From positions 310,001-374,000 of the forward strand of contig JAZGUH010000360.1 in NCBI GenBank assembly GCA_037893225.1: a stretch of 64,000 nt of DNA. Reading direction: 5' to 3'. A program made the position numbers and the translations under genes. The notes under the pieces are model-generated. The model was not told the origin of the DNA. It saw only the letters and a list, made by a program, of their open reading frames with translations, and searched no databases. This DNA comes from Hippasteria phrygiana (lineage: Eukaryota > Echinodermata > Asteroidea > Valvatida > Goniasteridae). Positions 25,228-38,191 of this stretch are shown here, piece by piece. How positions within the stretch are numbered: position 1 is the first letter of the stretch; the number at the start of each line of letters is the position of its first letter.

Positions 25228-26616
25228 CTGTATTTGGTTTATATTTCATGCAATTATGAATGAGTAGAGCAAGTCCATACCCCAGGGAATTTGACAGGCA
25301 TGGAGCAATAAGTAGAAGGTAATATGCACACAGATGTTGGCCGGAAAGAAAATAAACATTGCGAGGTTTGAATTTTCTCCACAAGTGTTAACTCTAAGAA
25401 GCCGCCGATAATTGCAACATGTAGCGCCAGATCTAAGCTATCCATACATGTCAAAATTACTGAATTTGGTTGATATTTCATGCAATTATGAATTAGTAAA
25501 GCAAGTCCATACCCCAGGGAATTTGACATGCATGGAGCAATAAATAGAAGGTAATATGCACACAGATGTTGGCCGGAAAGAAAATAAACATTGCGAGGTT
25601 TGAATTTTCTCCACAAGTGTTAACTCTAAGAAGCCGCCGATAATTGCAACATGTAGCGCCAGATCTAAGCTATCAATACATGTCAAAATTACTGAATTTG
25701 GTTGAAATTTCATGCAATTATGAATGAGTAAAGCAAGTCATACCCCAGGGAATTTGACATGCATGGAGCAATAAATAGACGGTAATATGCACACAGATGT
25801 TGGCCGGAAAGAAAATAAACATTGCGAGGTTTGAATTTTCTCCACAAGTTTTAACTCTAGGAAGCCGCGAATGATTGCAACATGTAGCGCCAGATCTAAG
25901 CTATCCATACATGTCAAAATTACTGTATTTGGTTTATATTTCATGCAATTATGAATGAGTAAAGCAAGTCATACCCTAGGGAATTTGACAGACATGGAGC
26001 AATAAATAGAAGGTAATATGCACACAGATGTTGGCCGGAAAGAAAATAAACATTGCGAGGTTTGAATTTTCTCCACAAGTGTTAACTCTAAGAAGCCGCC
26101 GATAATTGCAACATGTAGCGCCAGATCTAAGCTATCCATACATGTCAAAATTACTGAATTTGGTTGATATTTCATGCAAATATGAATTAGTAAAGCAAGT
26201 CCATACCCCAGGGAATTTGACAAGCATGGAGCAATAAATAGAAGGTAATATGCACACAGATGTTGACCGGAAAGAAAATAAACATTGCGAGGTTTGAATT
26301 TTCTCCACAAGTGTTAACTCTAAGAAGCCGCCGATAATTGCAACATGTAGCGCCAGATCTAAGCTATCCATACATGTCAAAATTACTGAATTTGGTTGAT
26401 ATTTCATGCAATTATGAATGAGTAAAGCAAGTCATACCCCAGGGAATTTGACATGCATGGAGCAATAAATAGAAGGTAATATGCACACAGATGTTGGCCG
26501 GAAAGAAAATAAACATTGCGAGGTTTGAATTTTCTCCACAAGTTTTAACTCTAGGAAGCCGCCGATGATTGCAACATGTAGCGCCAGATCTAAGCTATCC
26601 ATACATGTCAAAATTA
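25228..26616. repeat. 6-monomer block f g e d g h, copy of 32869-34257
   Basis: Shares a run of rare changes with the block 7641 bp downstream: ctatcaatac, ttgaaattt, ccgcgaatg, cagacatgg, tgcaaatatg and ttgaccgg. With the preceding five monomers this forms an 11-monomer copy (24071-26616 against 31712-34257). One visible difference: the h monomer has T70 here and G70 downstream. Confidence 0.92.
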
Positions 26617-28007
26617 CTGAATTTGGTTGATATTTCATGCAATTATGAATTAGTAAAGCAAGTCCATACCCCAGGGAATTTGACATGCATGGAGCAATAA
26701 ATAGACGGTAACATGTACACAGATGTTGGCCGGAAAGAAAATAAACATTGCGAGGTTTGAATTTTCTCCACAAGTTTTAACTCTAAGAAGCCGCCGATAA
26801 TTGCAACATGTAGCGCCAGATCTAAGCTATCCATACATGTCAAAATTACTGAATTTGGTTGATATTTCATGCAATTATGAATGAGTAAAGCAAGTCCATA
26901 CCCCAGGGAATTTGACATGCATGGAGCAATAAATAGAAGGTAATATGCACACAGATGTTGGCCGGAAAGAAAATAGACATTGCGAGGTTTGAATTTTCTC
27001 CACAAGTGTTAACTCTAAGAAGCCGCCGATAATTGCAACATGTAGCGCCAGATCTAAGCTATCCATACATGTCAAAATTACTGAATTTGGTTGATATTTC
27101 ATGCAAATATGAATTAGTAAAGCAAGTCCATACCCCAGGGAATTTGACAAGCATGGAGCAATAAATAGAAGGTAATATGCACACAGATGTTGACCGGAAA
27201 GAAAATAAACATTGCGAGGTTTGAATTTTCTCCACAAGTGTTAACTCTAAGAAGCCGCCGATAATTGCAACATGTAGCGCCAGATCTAAGCTATCCATAC
27301 ATGTCAAAATTACTGAATTTGGTTGATATTTCATGCAATTATGAATGAGTAAAGCAAGTCATACCCCAGGGAATTTGACATGCATGGAGCAATAAATAGA
27401 AGGTAATATGCACACAGATGTTGGCCGGAAAGAAAATAAACATTGCGAGGTTTGAATTTTCTCCACAAGTTTTAACTCTAGGAAGCCGCCGATGATTGCA
27501 ACATGTAGCGCCAGATCTAAGCTATCCATACATGTCAAAATTACTGAATTTGGTTGATATTTCATGCAATTATGAATTAGTAAAGCAAGTCCATACCCCA
27601 GGGAATTTGACATGCATGGAGCAATAAATAGACGGTAACATGTACACAGATGTTGGCCGGAAAGAAAATAAACATTGCGAGGTTTGAATTTTCTCCACAA
27701 GTTTTAACTCTAAGAAGCCGCCGATAATTGCAACATGTAGCGCCAGATCTAAGCTATCCATACATGTCAAAATTACTGAATTTGGTTGATATTTCATGCA
27801 ATTATGAATGAGTAAAGCAAGTCCATACCCCAGGGAATTTGACATGCATGGAGCAATAAATAGAAGGTAATATGCACACAGATGTTGGCCGGAAAGAAAA
27901 TAGACATTGCGAGGTTTGAATTTTCTCCACAAGTGTTAACTCTAAGAAGCCGCCGATAATTGCAACATGTAGCGCCAGATCTAAGCTATCCATACATGTC
28001 AAAATTA
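26154..28007. repeat. Tandem duplication of a 927-bp tetramer g-h-a-b
   Basis: 26154-27080 and 27081-28007 have identical subtype order and share tgcaaatatg, caagcatgg and ttgaccgg in the g monomer and T35 in the a monomer. The 7641-bp-offset copy downstream has only one g-h-a here, so the tandem step is local. Confidence 0.92.
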
Positions 28008-29626
28008 CTGAATTTGGTTGATATTTCATGCAATTATGAATGAGTAAAGCAAGTCATACCCTAGGGAATTTGACATGCATGGAGCAATAAATAGACGGTA
28101 ATATGCACACAGATGTTGGCCGGAAAGAAAATAAACATTGCGAGGTTTGAATTTTCTCCACAAGTTTTAACTCTAAGAAGCCGCCGATGATTGCAACATG
28201 TAGCGCCAGATCTAAGCTATCCATACATGTCAAAATTACTGTATTTGGTTTATATTTCATGCAATTATGAATGAGTAAAGCAAGTCATACCCTAGGGAAT
28301 TTGACAGGCATGGAGCAATAAATAGAAGGTAATATGCACACAGATGTTGGCCGGAAAGAAAATAAACATTGCGAGGTTTGAATTTTCTCCACAAGTGTTA
28401 ACTCTAAGAAGCCGCCGATAATTGCAACATGTAGCGCCAGATCTAAGCTATCCATACATGTCAAAATTACTGAATTTGGTTGATATTTCATGCAATTATG
28501 AATGAGTAAAGCAAGTCATACCCCAGGGTATTTGACATGCATGGAGCAATAAATAGACGGTAATATGCACACAGATGTTGGCCGGAAAGAAAATAAACAT
28601 TGCGAGGTTTGAATTTTCTCCACAAGTTTTAACTCTAGGAAGCCGCCGATGATTGCAACATGTAGCGCCAGATCTAAGCTATCCATACATGTCAAAATTA
28701 CTGTATTTGGTTTATATTTCATGCAATTATGAATGAGTAGAGCAAGTCCATACCCCAGGGAATTTGACAGGCATGGAGCAATAAGTAGAAGGTAATATGC
28801 ACACAGATGTTGGCCGGAAAGAAAATAAACATTGCGAGGTTTGAATTTTCTCCACAAGTGTTAACTCTAAGAAGCCGCCGATAATTGCAACATGTAGCGC
28901 CAGATCTAAGCTATCCATACATGTCAAAATTACTGAATTTGGTTGATATTTCATGCAATTATGAATTAGTAAAGCAAGTCCATACCCCAGGGAATTTGAC
29001 ATGCATGGAGCAATAAATAGAAGGTAATATGCACACAGATGTTGGCCGGAAAGAAAATAAACATTGCGAGGTTTGAATTTTCTCCACAAGTGTTAACTCT
29101 AAGAAGCCGCCGATAATTGCAACATGTAGCGCCAGATCTAAGCTATCCATACATGTCAAAATTACTGAATTTGGTTGATATTTCATGCAATTATGAATGA
29201 GTAAAGCAAGTCATACCCCAGGGAATTTGACATGCATGGAGCAATAAATAGAAGGTAATATGCACACAGATGTTGGCCGGAAAGAAAATAAACATTGCGA
29301 GGTTTGAATTTTCTCCACAAGTTTTAACTCTAGGAAGCCGCCGATGATTGCAACATGTAGCGCCAGATCTAAGCTATCCATACATGTCAAAATTACTGAA
29401 TTTGGTTGATATTTCATGCAATTATGAATGAGTAAAGCAAGTCATACCCCAGGGTATTTGACATGCATGGAGCAATAAATAGACGGTAATATGCACACAG
29501 ATGTTGGCCGGAAAGAAAATAAACATTGCGAGGTTTGAATTTTCTCCACAAGTTTTAACTCTAGGAAGCCGCCGATGATTGCAACATGTAGCGCCAGATC
29601 TAAGCTATCCATACATGTCAAAATTA
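28008..29626. repeat. 7-monomer block c d e* f g h e*, copy of 34490-36108
   Basis: Order, the gggtattt markers and the final e*-to-a(T35) junction are the same 6482 bp downstream. The match continues into the following a and b monomers (to about 30090). Confidence 0.9.
28470..28700. repeat. Reference monomer, subtype e* (231 bp, gggtattt marker)
   Basis: An e monomer with a private A-to-T change giving cagggtattt. The T is at 28529, 29455, 35011, 35937, 37094, 38020, 38946 and 39640, and I see it nowhere else. These eight copies trace the spread of one mutated monomer through 28.5-39.8 kb. Confidence 0.92.
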
Positions 29627-32600
29627 CTGAATTTGGTTGATATTTCATGCAATTATGAATTAGTAAAGCAAGTCCATACCCCAGGGAATTTGACATGCAT
29701 GGAGCAATAAATAGACGGTAACATGTACACAGATGTTGGCCGGAAAGAAAATAAACATTGCGAGGTTTGAATTTTCTCCACAAGTTTTAACTCTAAGAAG
29801 CCGCCGATAATTGCAACATGTAGCGCCAGATCTAAGCTATCCATACATGTCAAAATTACTGAATTTGGTTGATATTTCATGCAATTATGAATGAGTAAAG
29901 CAAGTCCATACCCCAGGGAATTTGACATGCATGGAGCAATAAATAGAAGGTAATATGCACACAGATGTTGGCCGGAAAGAAAATAGACATTGCGAGGTTT
30001 GAATTTTCTCCACAAGTGTTAACTCTAAGAAGCCGCCGATAATTGCAACATGTAGCGCCAGATCTAAGCTATCCATACATGTCAAAATTACTGAATTTGG
30101 TTGATATTTCATGCAATTATGAATGAGTAAAGCAAGTCCATACCCCAGGGAATTTGACATGCATGGAGCAATAAATAGACGGTAACATGTACACAGATGT
30201 TGGCCGGAAAGAAAATAAACATTGCGAGGTTTGAATTTTCTCCACAAGTTTTAACTCTAAGAAGCCGCCGATAATTGCAACATGTAGCGCCAGATCTAAG
30301 CTATCCATACATGTCAAAATTACTGAATTTGGTTGATATTTCATGCAATTATGAATGAGTAAAGCAAGTCCATACCCCAGGGAATTTGACATGCATGGAG
30401 CAATAAATAGAAGGTAATATGCACACAGATGTTGGCCGGAAAGAAAATAGACATTGCGAGGTTTGAATTTTCTCCACAAGTTTTAACTCTAAGAAGCCGC
30501 CGATAATTGCAACATGTAGCGCCAGATCTAAGCTATCCATACATGTCAAAATTACTGAATTTGGTTGATATTTCATGCAATTATGAATGAGTAAAGCAAG
30601 TCATACCCTAGGGAATTTGACATGCATGGAGCAATAAATAGACGGTAATATGCACACAGATGTTGGCCGGAAAGAAAATAAACATTGCGAGGTTTGAATT
30701 TTCTCCACAAGTTTTAACTCTAAGAAGCCGCCGATGATTGCAACATGTAGCGCCAGATCTAAGCTATCCATACATGTCAAAATTACTGTATTTGGTTTAT
30801 ATTTCATGCAATTATGAATGAGTAAAGCAAGTCATACCCTAGGGAATTTGACATGCATGGAGCAATAAATAGAAGGTAATATGCACACAGATGTTGGCCG
30901 GAAAGAAAATAAACATTGCGAGGTTTGAATTTTCTCCACAAGTGTTAACTCTAAGAAGCCGCCGATAATTGCAACATGTAGCGCCAGATCTAAGCTATCC
31001 ATACATGTCAAAATTACTGAATTTGGTTGATATTTCATGCAATTATGAATGAGTAAAGCAAGTCATACCCCAGGGAATTTGACATGCATGGCTCAATAAA
31101 TAGACGGTAATATGCACACAGATGTTGGCCGGAAAGAAAATAAACATTGCGAGGTTTGAATTTTCTCCACAAGTTTTAACTCTAGGAAGCCGCCGATGAT
31201 TGCAACATGTAGCGCCAGATCTAAGCTATCCATACATGTCAAAATTACTGAATTTGGTTGATATTTCATGCAATTATGAATTAGTAAAGCAAGTCCATAC
31301 CCCAGGGAATTTGACATGCATGGAGCAATAAATAGACGGTAACATGTACACAGATGTTGGCCGGAAAGAAAATAAACATTGCGAGGTTTGAATTTTCTCC
31401 ACAAGTTTTAACTCTAAGAAGCCGCCGATAATTGCAACATGTAGCGCCAGATCTAAGCTATCCATACATGTCAAAATTACTGAATTTGGTTGATATTTCA
31501 TGCAATTATGAATGAGTAAAGCAAGTCCATACCCCAGGGAATTTGACATGCATGGAGCAATAAATAGAAGGTAATATGCACACAGATGTTGGCCGGAAAG
31601 AAAATAGACATTGCGAGGTTTGAATTTTCTCCACAAGTGTTAACTCTAAGAAGCCGCCGATAATTGCAACATGTAGCGCCAGATCTAAGCTATCCATACA
31701 TGTCAAAATTACTGAATTTGGTTGATATTTCATGCAATTATGAATGAGTAAAGCAAGTCCATACCCCAGGGAATTTGACATGCATGGAGCAATAAATAGA
31801 CGGTAACATGTACACAGATGTTGGCCGGAAAGAAAATAAACATTGCGAGGTTTGAATTTTCTCCACAAGTTTTAACTCTAGGAAGCCGCCGATAATTGCA
31901 ACATGTAGCGCCAGATCTAAGCTATCCATACATGTCAAAATTACTGAATTTGGTTGATATTTCATGCAATTATGAATGAGTAAAGCAAGTCCATACCCCA
32001 GGGAATTTGACATGCATGGAGCAATAAATAGAAGGTAATATGCACACAGATGTTGGCCGGAAAGAAAATAGACATTGCGAGGTTTGAATTTTCTCCACAA
32101 GTTTTAACTCTAAGAAGCCGCCGATAATTGCAACATGTAGCGCCAGATCTAAGCTATCCATACATGTCAAAATTACTGAATTTGGTTGATATTTCATGCA
32201 ATTATGAATGAGTAAAGCAAGTCATACCCTAGGGAATTTGACATGCATGGAGCAATAAATAGACGGTAATATGCACACAGATGTTGGCCGGAAAGAAAAT
32301 AAACATTGCGAGGTTTGAATTTTCTCCACAAGTTTTAACTCTAAGAAGCCGCCGATGATTGCAACATGTAGCGCCAGATCTAAGCTATCCATACATGTCA
32401 AAATTACTGTATTTGGTTTATATTTCATGCAATTATGAATGAGTAAAGCAAGTCATACCCTAGGGAATTTGACATGCATGGAGCAATAAATAGAAGGTAA
32501 TATGCACACAGATGTTGGCCGGAAAGAAAATAAACATTGCGAGGTTTGAATTTTCTCCACAAGTGTTAACTCTAAGAAGCCGCCGATAATTGCAACATGT

Positions 32601-32868
32601 AGCGCCAGATCTAAGCTATCCATACATGTCAAAATTACTGAATTTGGTTGATATTTCATGCAATTATGAATGAGTAAAGCAAGTCATACCCCAGGGAATT
32701 TGACATGCATGGCTCAATAAATAGACGGTAATATGCACACAGATGTTGGCCGGAAAGAAAATAAACATTGCGAGGTTTGAATTTTCTCCACAAGTTTTAA
32801 CTCTAGGAAGCCGCCGATGATTGCAACATGTAGCGCCAGATCTAAGCTATCCATACATGTCAAAATTA
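29627..32868. repeat. Tandem duplication of a 1621-bp heptamer
   Basis: 29627-31247 and 31248-32868 both read a(T35) b a b(T160) c d(T70) e(gctcaat). The clearest difference is G170 in the second copy's third monomer (near 31881). The last five monomers of each unit match 24071-25227. Confidence 0.93.
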
Positions 32869-34489
32869 CTGTATTTGGTTTATATTTCATGCAATTATGA
32901 ATGAGTAGAGCAAGTCCATACCCCAGGGAATTTGACAGGCATGGAGCAATAAGTAGAAGGTAATATGCACACAGATGTTGGCCGGAAAGAAAATAAACAT
33001 TGCGAGGTTTGAATTTTCTCCACAAGTGTTAACTCTAAGAAGCCGCCGATAATTGCAACATGTAGCGCCAGATCTAAGCTATCCATACATGTCAAAATTA
33101 CTGAATTTGGTTGATATTTCATGCAATTATGAATTAGTAAAGCAAGTCCATACCCCAGGGAATTTGACATGCATGGAGCAATAAATAGAAGGTAATATGC
33201 ACACAGATGTTGGCCGGAAAGAAAATAAACATTGCGAGGTTTGAATTTTCTCCACAAGTGTTAACTCTAAGAAGCCGCCGATAATTGCAACATGTAGCGC
33301 CAGATCTAAGCTATCAATACATGTCAAAATTACTGAATTTGGTTGAAATTTCATGCAATTATGAATGAGTAAAGCAAGTCATACCCCAGGGAATTTGACA
33401 TGCATGGAGCAATAAATAGACGGTAATATGCACACAGATGTTGGCCGGAAAGAAAATAAACATTGCGAGGTTTGAATTTTCTCCACAAGTTTTAACTCTA
33501 GGAAGCCGCGAATGATTGCAACATGTAGCGCCAGATCTAAGCTATCCATACATGTCAAAATTACTGTATTTGGTTTATATTTCATGCAATTATGAATGAG
33601 TAAAGCAAGTCATACCCTAGGGAATTTGACAGACATGGAGCAATAAATAGAAGGTAATATGCACACAGATGTTGGCCGGAAAGAAAATAAACATTGCGAG
33701 GTTTGAATTTTCTCCACAAGTGTTAACTCTAAGAAGCCGCCGATAATTGCAACATGTAGCGCCAGATCTAAGCTATCCATACATGTCAAAATTACTGAAT
33801 TTGGTTGATATTTCATGCAAATATGAATTAGTAAAGCAAGTCCATACCCCAGGGAATTTGACAAGCATGGAGCAATAAATAGAAGGTAATATGCACACAG
33901 ATGTTGACCGGAAAGAAAATAAACATTGCGAGGTTTGAATTTTCTCCACAAGTGTTAACTCTAAGAAGCCGCCGATAATTGCAACATGTAGCGCCAGATC
34001 TAAGCTATCCATACATGTCAAAATTACTGAATTTGGTTGATATTTCATGCAATTATGAATGAGTAAAGCAAGTCATACCCCAGGGAATTTGACAGGCATG
34101 GAGCAATAAATAGAAGGTAATATGCACACAGATGTTGGCCGGAAAGAAAATAAACATTGCGAGGTTTGAATTTTCTCCACAAGTTTTAACTCTAGGAAGC
34201 CGCCGATGATTGCAACATGTAGCGCCAGATCTAAGCTATCCATACATGTCAAAATTACTGAATTTGGTTGATATTTCATGCAATTATGAATTAGTAAAGC
34301 AAGTCCATACCCCAGGGAATTTGACATGCATGGAGCAATAAATAGACGGTAACATGTACACAGATGTTGGCCGGAAAGAAAATAAACATTGCGAGGTTTG
34401 AATTTTCTCCACAAGTTTTAACTCTAAGAAGCCGCCGATAATTGCAACATGTAGCGCCAGATCTAAGCTATCCATACATGTCAAAATTA
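32869..34489. repeat. f g e d g h block, downstream copy, plus one a(T35)
   Basis: 32869-34257 repeats 25228-26616 with all its rare markers (ctatcaatac near 33315, ttgaaattt near 33344, ccgcgaatg near 33508, cagacatgg near 33632, tgcaaatatg near 33818). It is followed by an a monomer with T35 (34258-34489). Confidence 0.92.
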
Positions 34490-37400
34490 CTGAATTTGGT
34501 TGATATTTCATGCAATTATGAATGAGTAAAGCAAGTCATACCCTAGGGAATTTGACATGCATGGAGCAATAAATAGACGGTAATATGCACACAGATGTTG
34601 GCCGGAAAGAAAATAAACATTGCGAGGTTTGAATTTTCTCCACAAGTTTTAACTCTAAGAAGCCGCCGATGATTGCAACATGTAGCGCCAGATCTAAGCT
34701 ATCCATACATGTCAAAATTACTGTATTTGGTTTATATTTCATGCAATTATGAATGAGTAAAGCAAGTCATACCCTAGGGAATTTGACAGGCATGGAGCAA
34801 TAAATAGAAGGTAATATGCACACAGATGTTGGCCGGAAAGAAAATAAACATTGCGAGGTTTGAATTTTCTCCACAAGTGTTAACTCTAAGAAGCCGCCGA
34901 TAATTGCAACATGTAGCGCCAGATCTAAGCTATCCATACATGTCAAAATTACTGAATTTGGTTGATATTTCATGCAATTATGAATGAGTAAAGCAAGTCA
35001 TACCCCAGGGTATTTGACATGCATGGAGCAATAAATAGACGGTAATATGCACACAGATGTTGGCCGGAAAGAAAATAAACATTGCGAGGTTTGAATTTTC
35101 TCCACAAGTTTTAACTCTAGGAAGCCGCCGATGATTGCAACATGTAGCGCCAGATCTAAGCTATCCATACATGTCAAAATTACTGTATTTGGTTTATATT
35201 TCATGCAATTATGAATGAGTAGAGCAAGTCCATACCCCAGGGAATTTGACAGGCATGGAGCAATAAGTAGAAGGTAATATGCACACAGATGTTGGCCGGA
35301 AAGAAAATAAACATTGCGAGGTTTGAATTTTCTCCACAAGTGTTAACTCTAAGAAGCCGCCGATAATTGCAACATGTAGCGCCAGATCTAAGCTATCCAT
35401 ACATGTCAAAATTACTGAATTTGGTTGATATTTCATGCAATTATGAATTAGTAAAGCAAGTCCATACCCCAGGGAATTTGACATGCATGGAGCAATAAAT
35501 AGAAGGTAATATGCACACAGATGTTGGCCGGAAAGAAAATAAACATTGCGAGGTTTGAATTTTCTCCACAAGTGTTAACTCTAAGAAGCCGCCGATAATT
35601 GCAACATGTAGCGCCAGATCTAAGCTATCCATACATGTCAAAATTACTGAATTTGGTTGATATTTCATGCAATTATGAATGAGTAAAGCAAGTCATACCC
35701 CAGGGAATTTGACATGCATGGAGCAATAAATAGAAGGTAATATGCACACAGATGTTGGCCGGAAAGAAAATAAACATTGCGAGGTTTGAATTTTCTCCAC
35801 AAGTTTTAACTCTAGGAAGCCGCCGATGATTGCAACATGTAGCGCCAGATCTAAGCTATCCATACATGTCAAAATTACTGAATTTGGTTGATATTTCATG
35901 CAATTATGAATGAGTAAAGCAAGTCATACCCCAGGGTATTTGACATGCATGGAGCAATAAATAGACGGTAATATGCACACAGATGTTGGCCGGAAAGAAA
36001 ATAAACATTGCGAGGTTTGAATTTTCTCCACAAGTTTTAACTCTAGGAAGCCGCCGATGATTGCAACATGTAGCGCCAGATCTAAGCTATCCATACATGT
36101 CAAAATTACTGAATTTGGTTGATATTTCATGCAATTATGAATTAGTAAAGCAAGTCCATACCCCAGGGAATTTGACATGCATGGAGCAATAAATAGACGG
36201 TAACATGTACACAGATGTTGGCCGGAAAGAAAATAAACATTGCGAGGTTTGAATTTTCTCCACAAGTTTTAACTCTAAGAAGCCGCCGATAATTGCAACA
36301 TGTAGCGCCAGATCTAAGCTATCCATACATGTCAAAATTACTGAATTTGGTTGATATTTCATGCAATTATGAATGAGTAAAGCAAGTCCATACCCCAGGG
36401 AATTTGACATGCATGGAGCAATAAATAGAAGGTAATATGCACACAGATGTTGGCCGGAAAGAAAATAGACATTGCGAGGTTTGAATTTTCTCCACAAGTG
36501 TTAACTCTAAGAAGCCGCCGATAATTGCAACATGTAGCGCCAGATCTAAGCTATCCATACATGTCAAAATTACTGAATTTGGTTGATATTTCATGCAATT
36601 ATGAATGAGTAAAGCAAGTCATACCCTAGGGAATTTGACATGCATGGAGCAATAAATAGACGGTAATATGCACACAGATGTTGGCCGGAAAGAAAATAAA
36701 CATTGCGAGGTTTGAATTTTCTCCACAAGTTTTAACTCTAAGAAGCCGCCGATGATTGCAACATGTAGCGCCAGATCTAAGCTATCCATACATGTCAAAA
36801 TTACTGTAGTTGGTTTATATTTCATGCAATTATGAATGAGTAAAGCAAGTCATACCCTAGGGAATTTGACAGGCATGGAGCAATAAATAGAAGGTAATAT
36901 GCACACAGATGTTGGCCGGAAAGAAAATAAACATTGCGAGGTTTGAATTTTCTCCACAAGTGTTAACTCTAAGAAGCCGCCGATAATTGCAACATGTAGC
37001 GCCAGATCTAAGCTATCCATACATGTCAAAATTACTGAATTTGGTTGATATTTCATGCAATTATGAATGAGTAAAGCAAGTCATACCCCAGGGTATTTGA
37101 CATGCATGGAGCAATAAATAGACGGTAATATGCACACAGATGTTGGCCGGAAAGAAAATAAACATTGCGAGGTTTGAATTTTCTCCACAAGTTTTAACTC
37201 TAGGAAGCCGCCGATGATTGCAACATGTAGCGCCAGATCTAAGCTATCCATACATGTCAAAATTACTGTATTTGGTTTATATTTCATGCAATTATGAATG
37301 AGTAGAGCAAGTCCATACCCCAGGGAATTTGACAGGCATGGAGCAATAAGTAGAAGGTAATATGCACACAGATGTTGGCCGGAAAGAAAATAAACATTGC

Positions 37401-38191
37401 GAGGTTTGAATTTTCTCCACAAGTGTTAACTCTAAGAAGCCGCCGATAATTGCAACATGTAGCGCCAGATCTAAGCTATCCATACATGTCAAAATTACTG
37501 AATTTGGTTGATATTTCATGCAATTATGAATTAGTAAAGCAAGTCCATACCCCAGGGAATTTGACATGCATGGAGCAATAAATAGAAGGTAATATGCACA
37601 CAGATGTTGGCCGGAAAGAAAATAAACATTGCGAGGTTTGAATTTTCTCCACAAGTGTTAACTCTAAGAAGCCGCCGATAATTGCAACATGTAGCGCCAG
37701 ATCTAAGCTATCCATACATGTCAAAATTACTGAATTTGGTTGATATTTCATGCAATTATGAATGAGTAAAGCAAGTCATACCCCAGGGAATTTGACATGC
37801 ATGGAGCAATAAATAGAAGGTAATATGCACACAGATGTTGGCCGGAAAGAAAATAAACATTGCGAGGTTTGAATTTTCTCCACAAGTTTTAACTCTAGGA
37901 AGCCGCCGATGATTGCAACATGTAGCGCCAGATCTAAGCTATCCATACATGTCAAAATTACTGAATTTGGTTGATATTTCATGCAATTATGAATGAGTAA
38001 AGCAAGTCATACCCCAGGGTATTTGACATGCATGGAGCAATAAATAGACGGTAATATGCACACAGATGTTGGCCGGAAAGAAAATAAACATTGCGAGGTT
38101 TGAATTTTCTCCACAAGTTTTAACTCTAGGAAGCCGCCGATGATTGCAACATGTAGCGCCAGATCTAAGCTATCCATACATGTCAAAATTA
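34490..38191. repeat. 9-monomer HOR (2083 bp), second unit diverging at its end
   Basis: 34490-36572 reads c d e* f g h e* a(T35) b. At 36573 the series c d e* f g h e* restarts exactly 2083 bp later, then continues into f rather than a. The match therefore covers about 34490-36108 against 36573-38191. The second c has a private ctgtagttgg junction near 36806. Confidence 0.9.
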
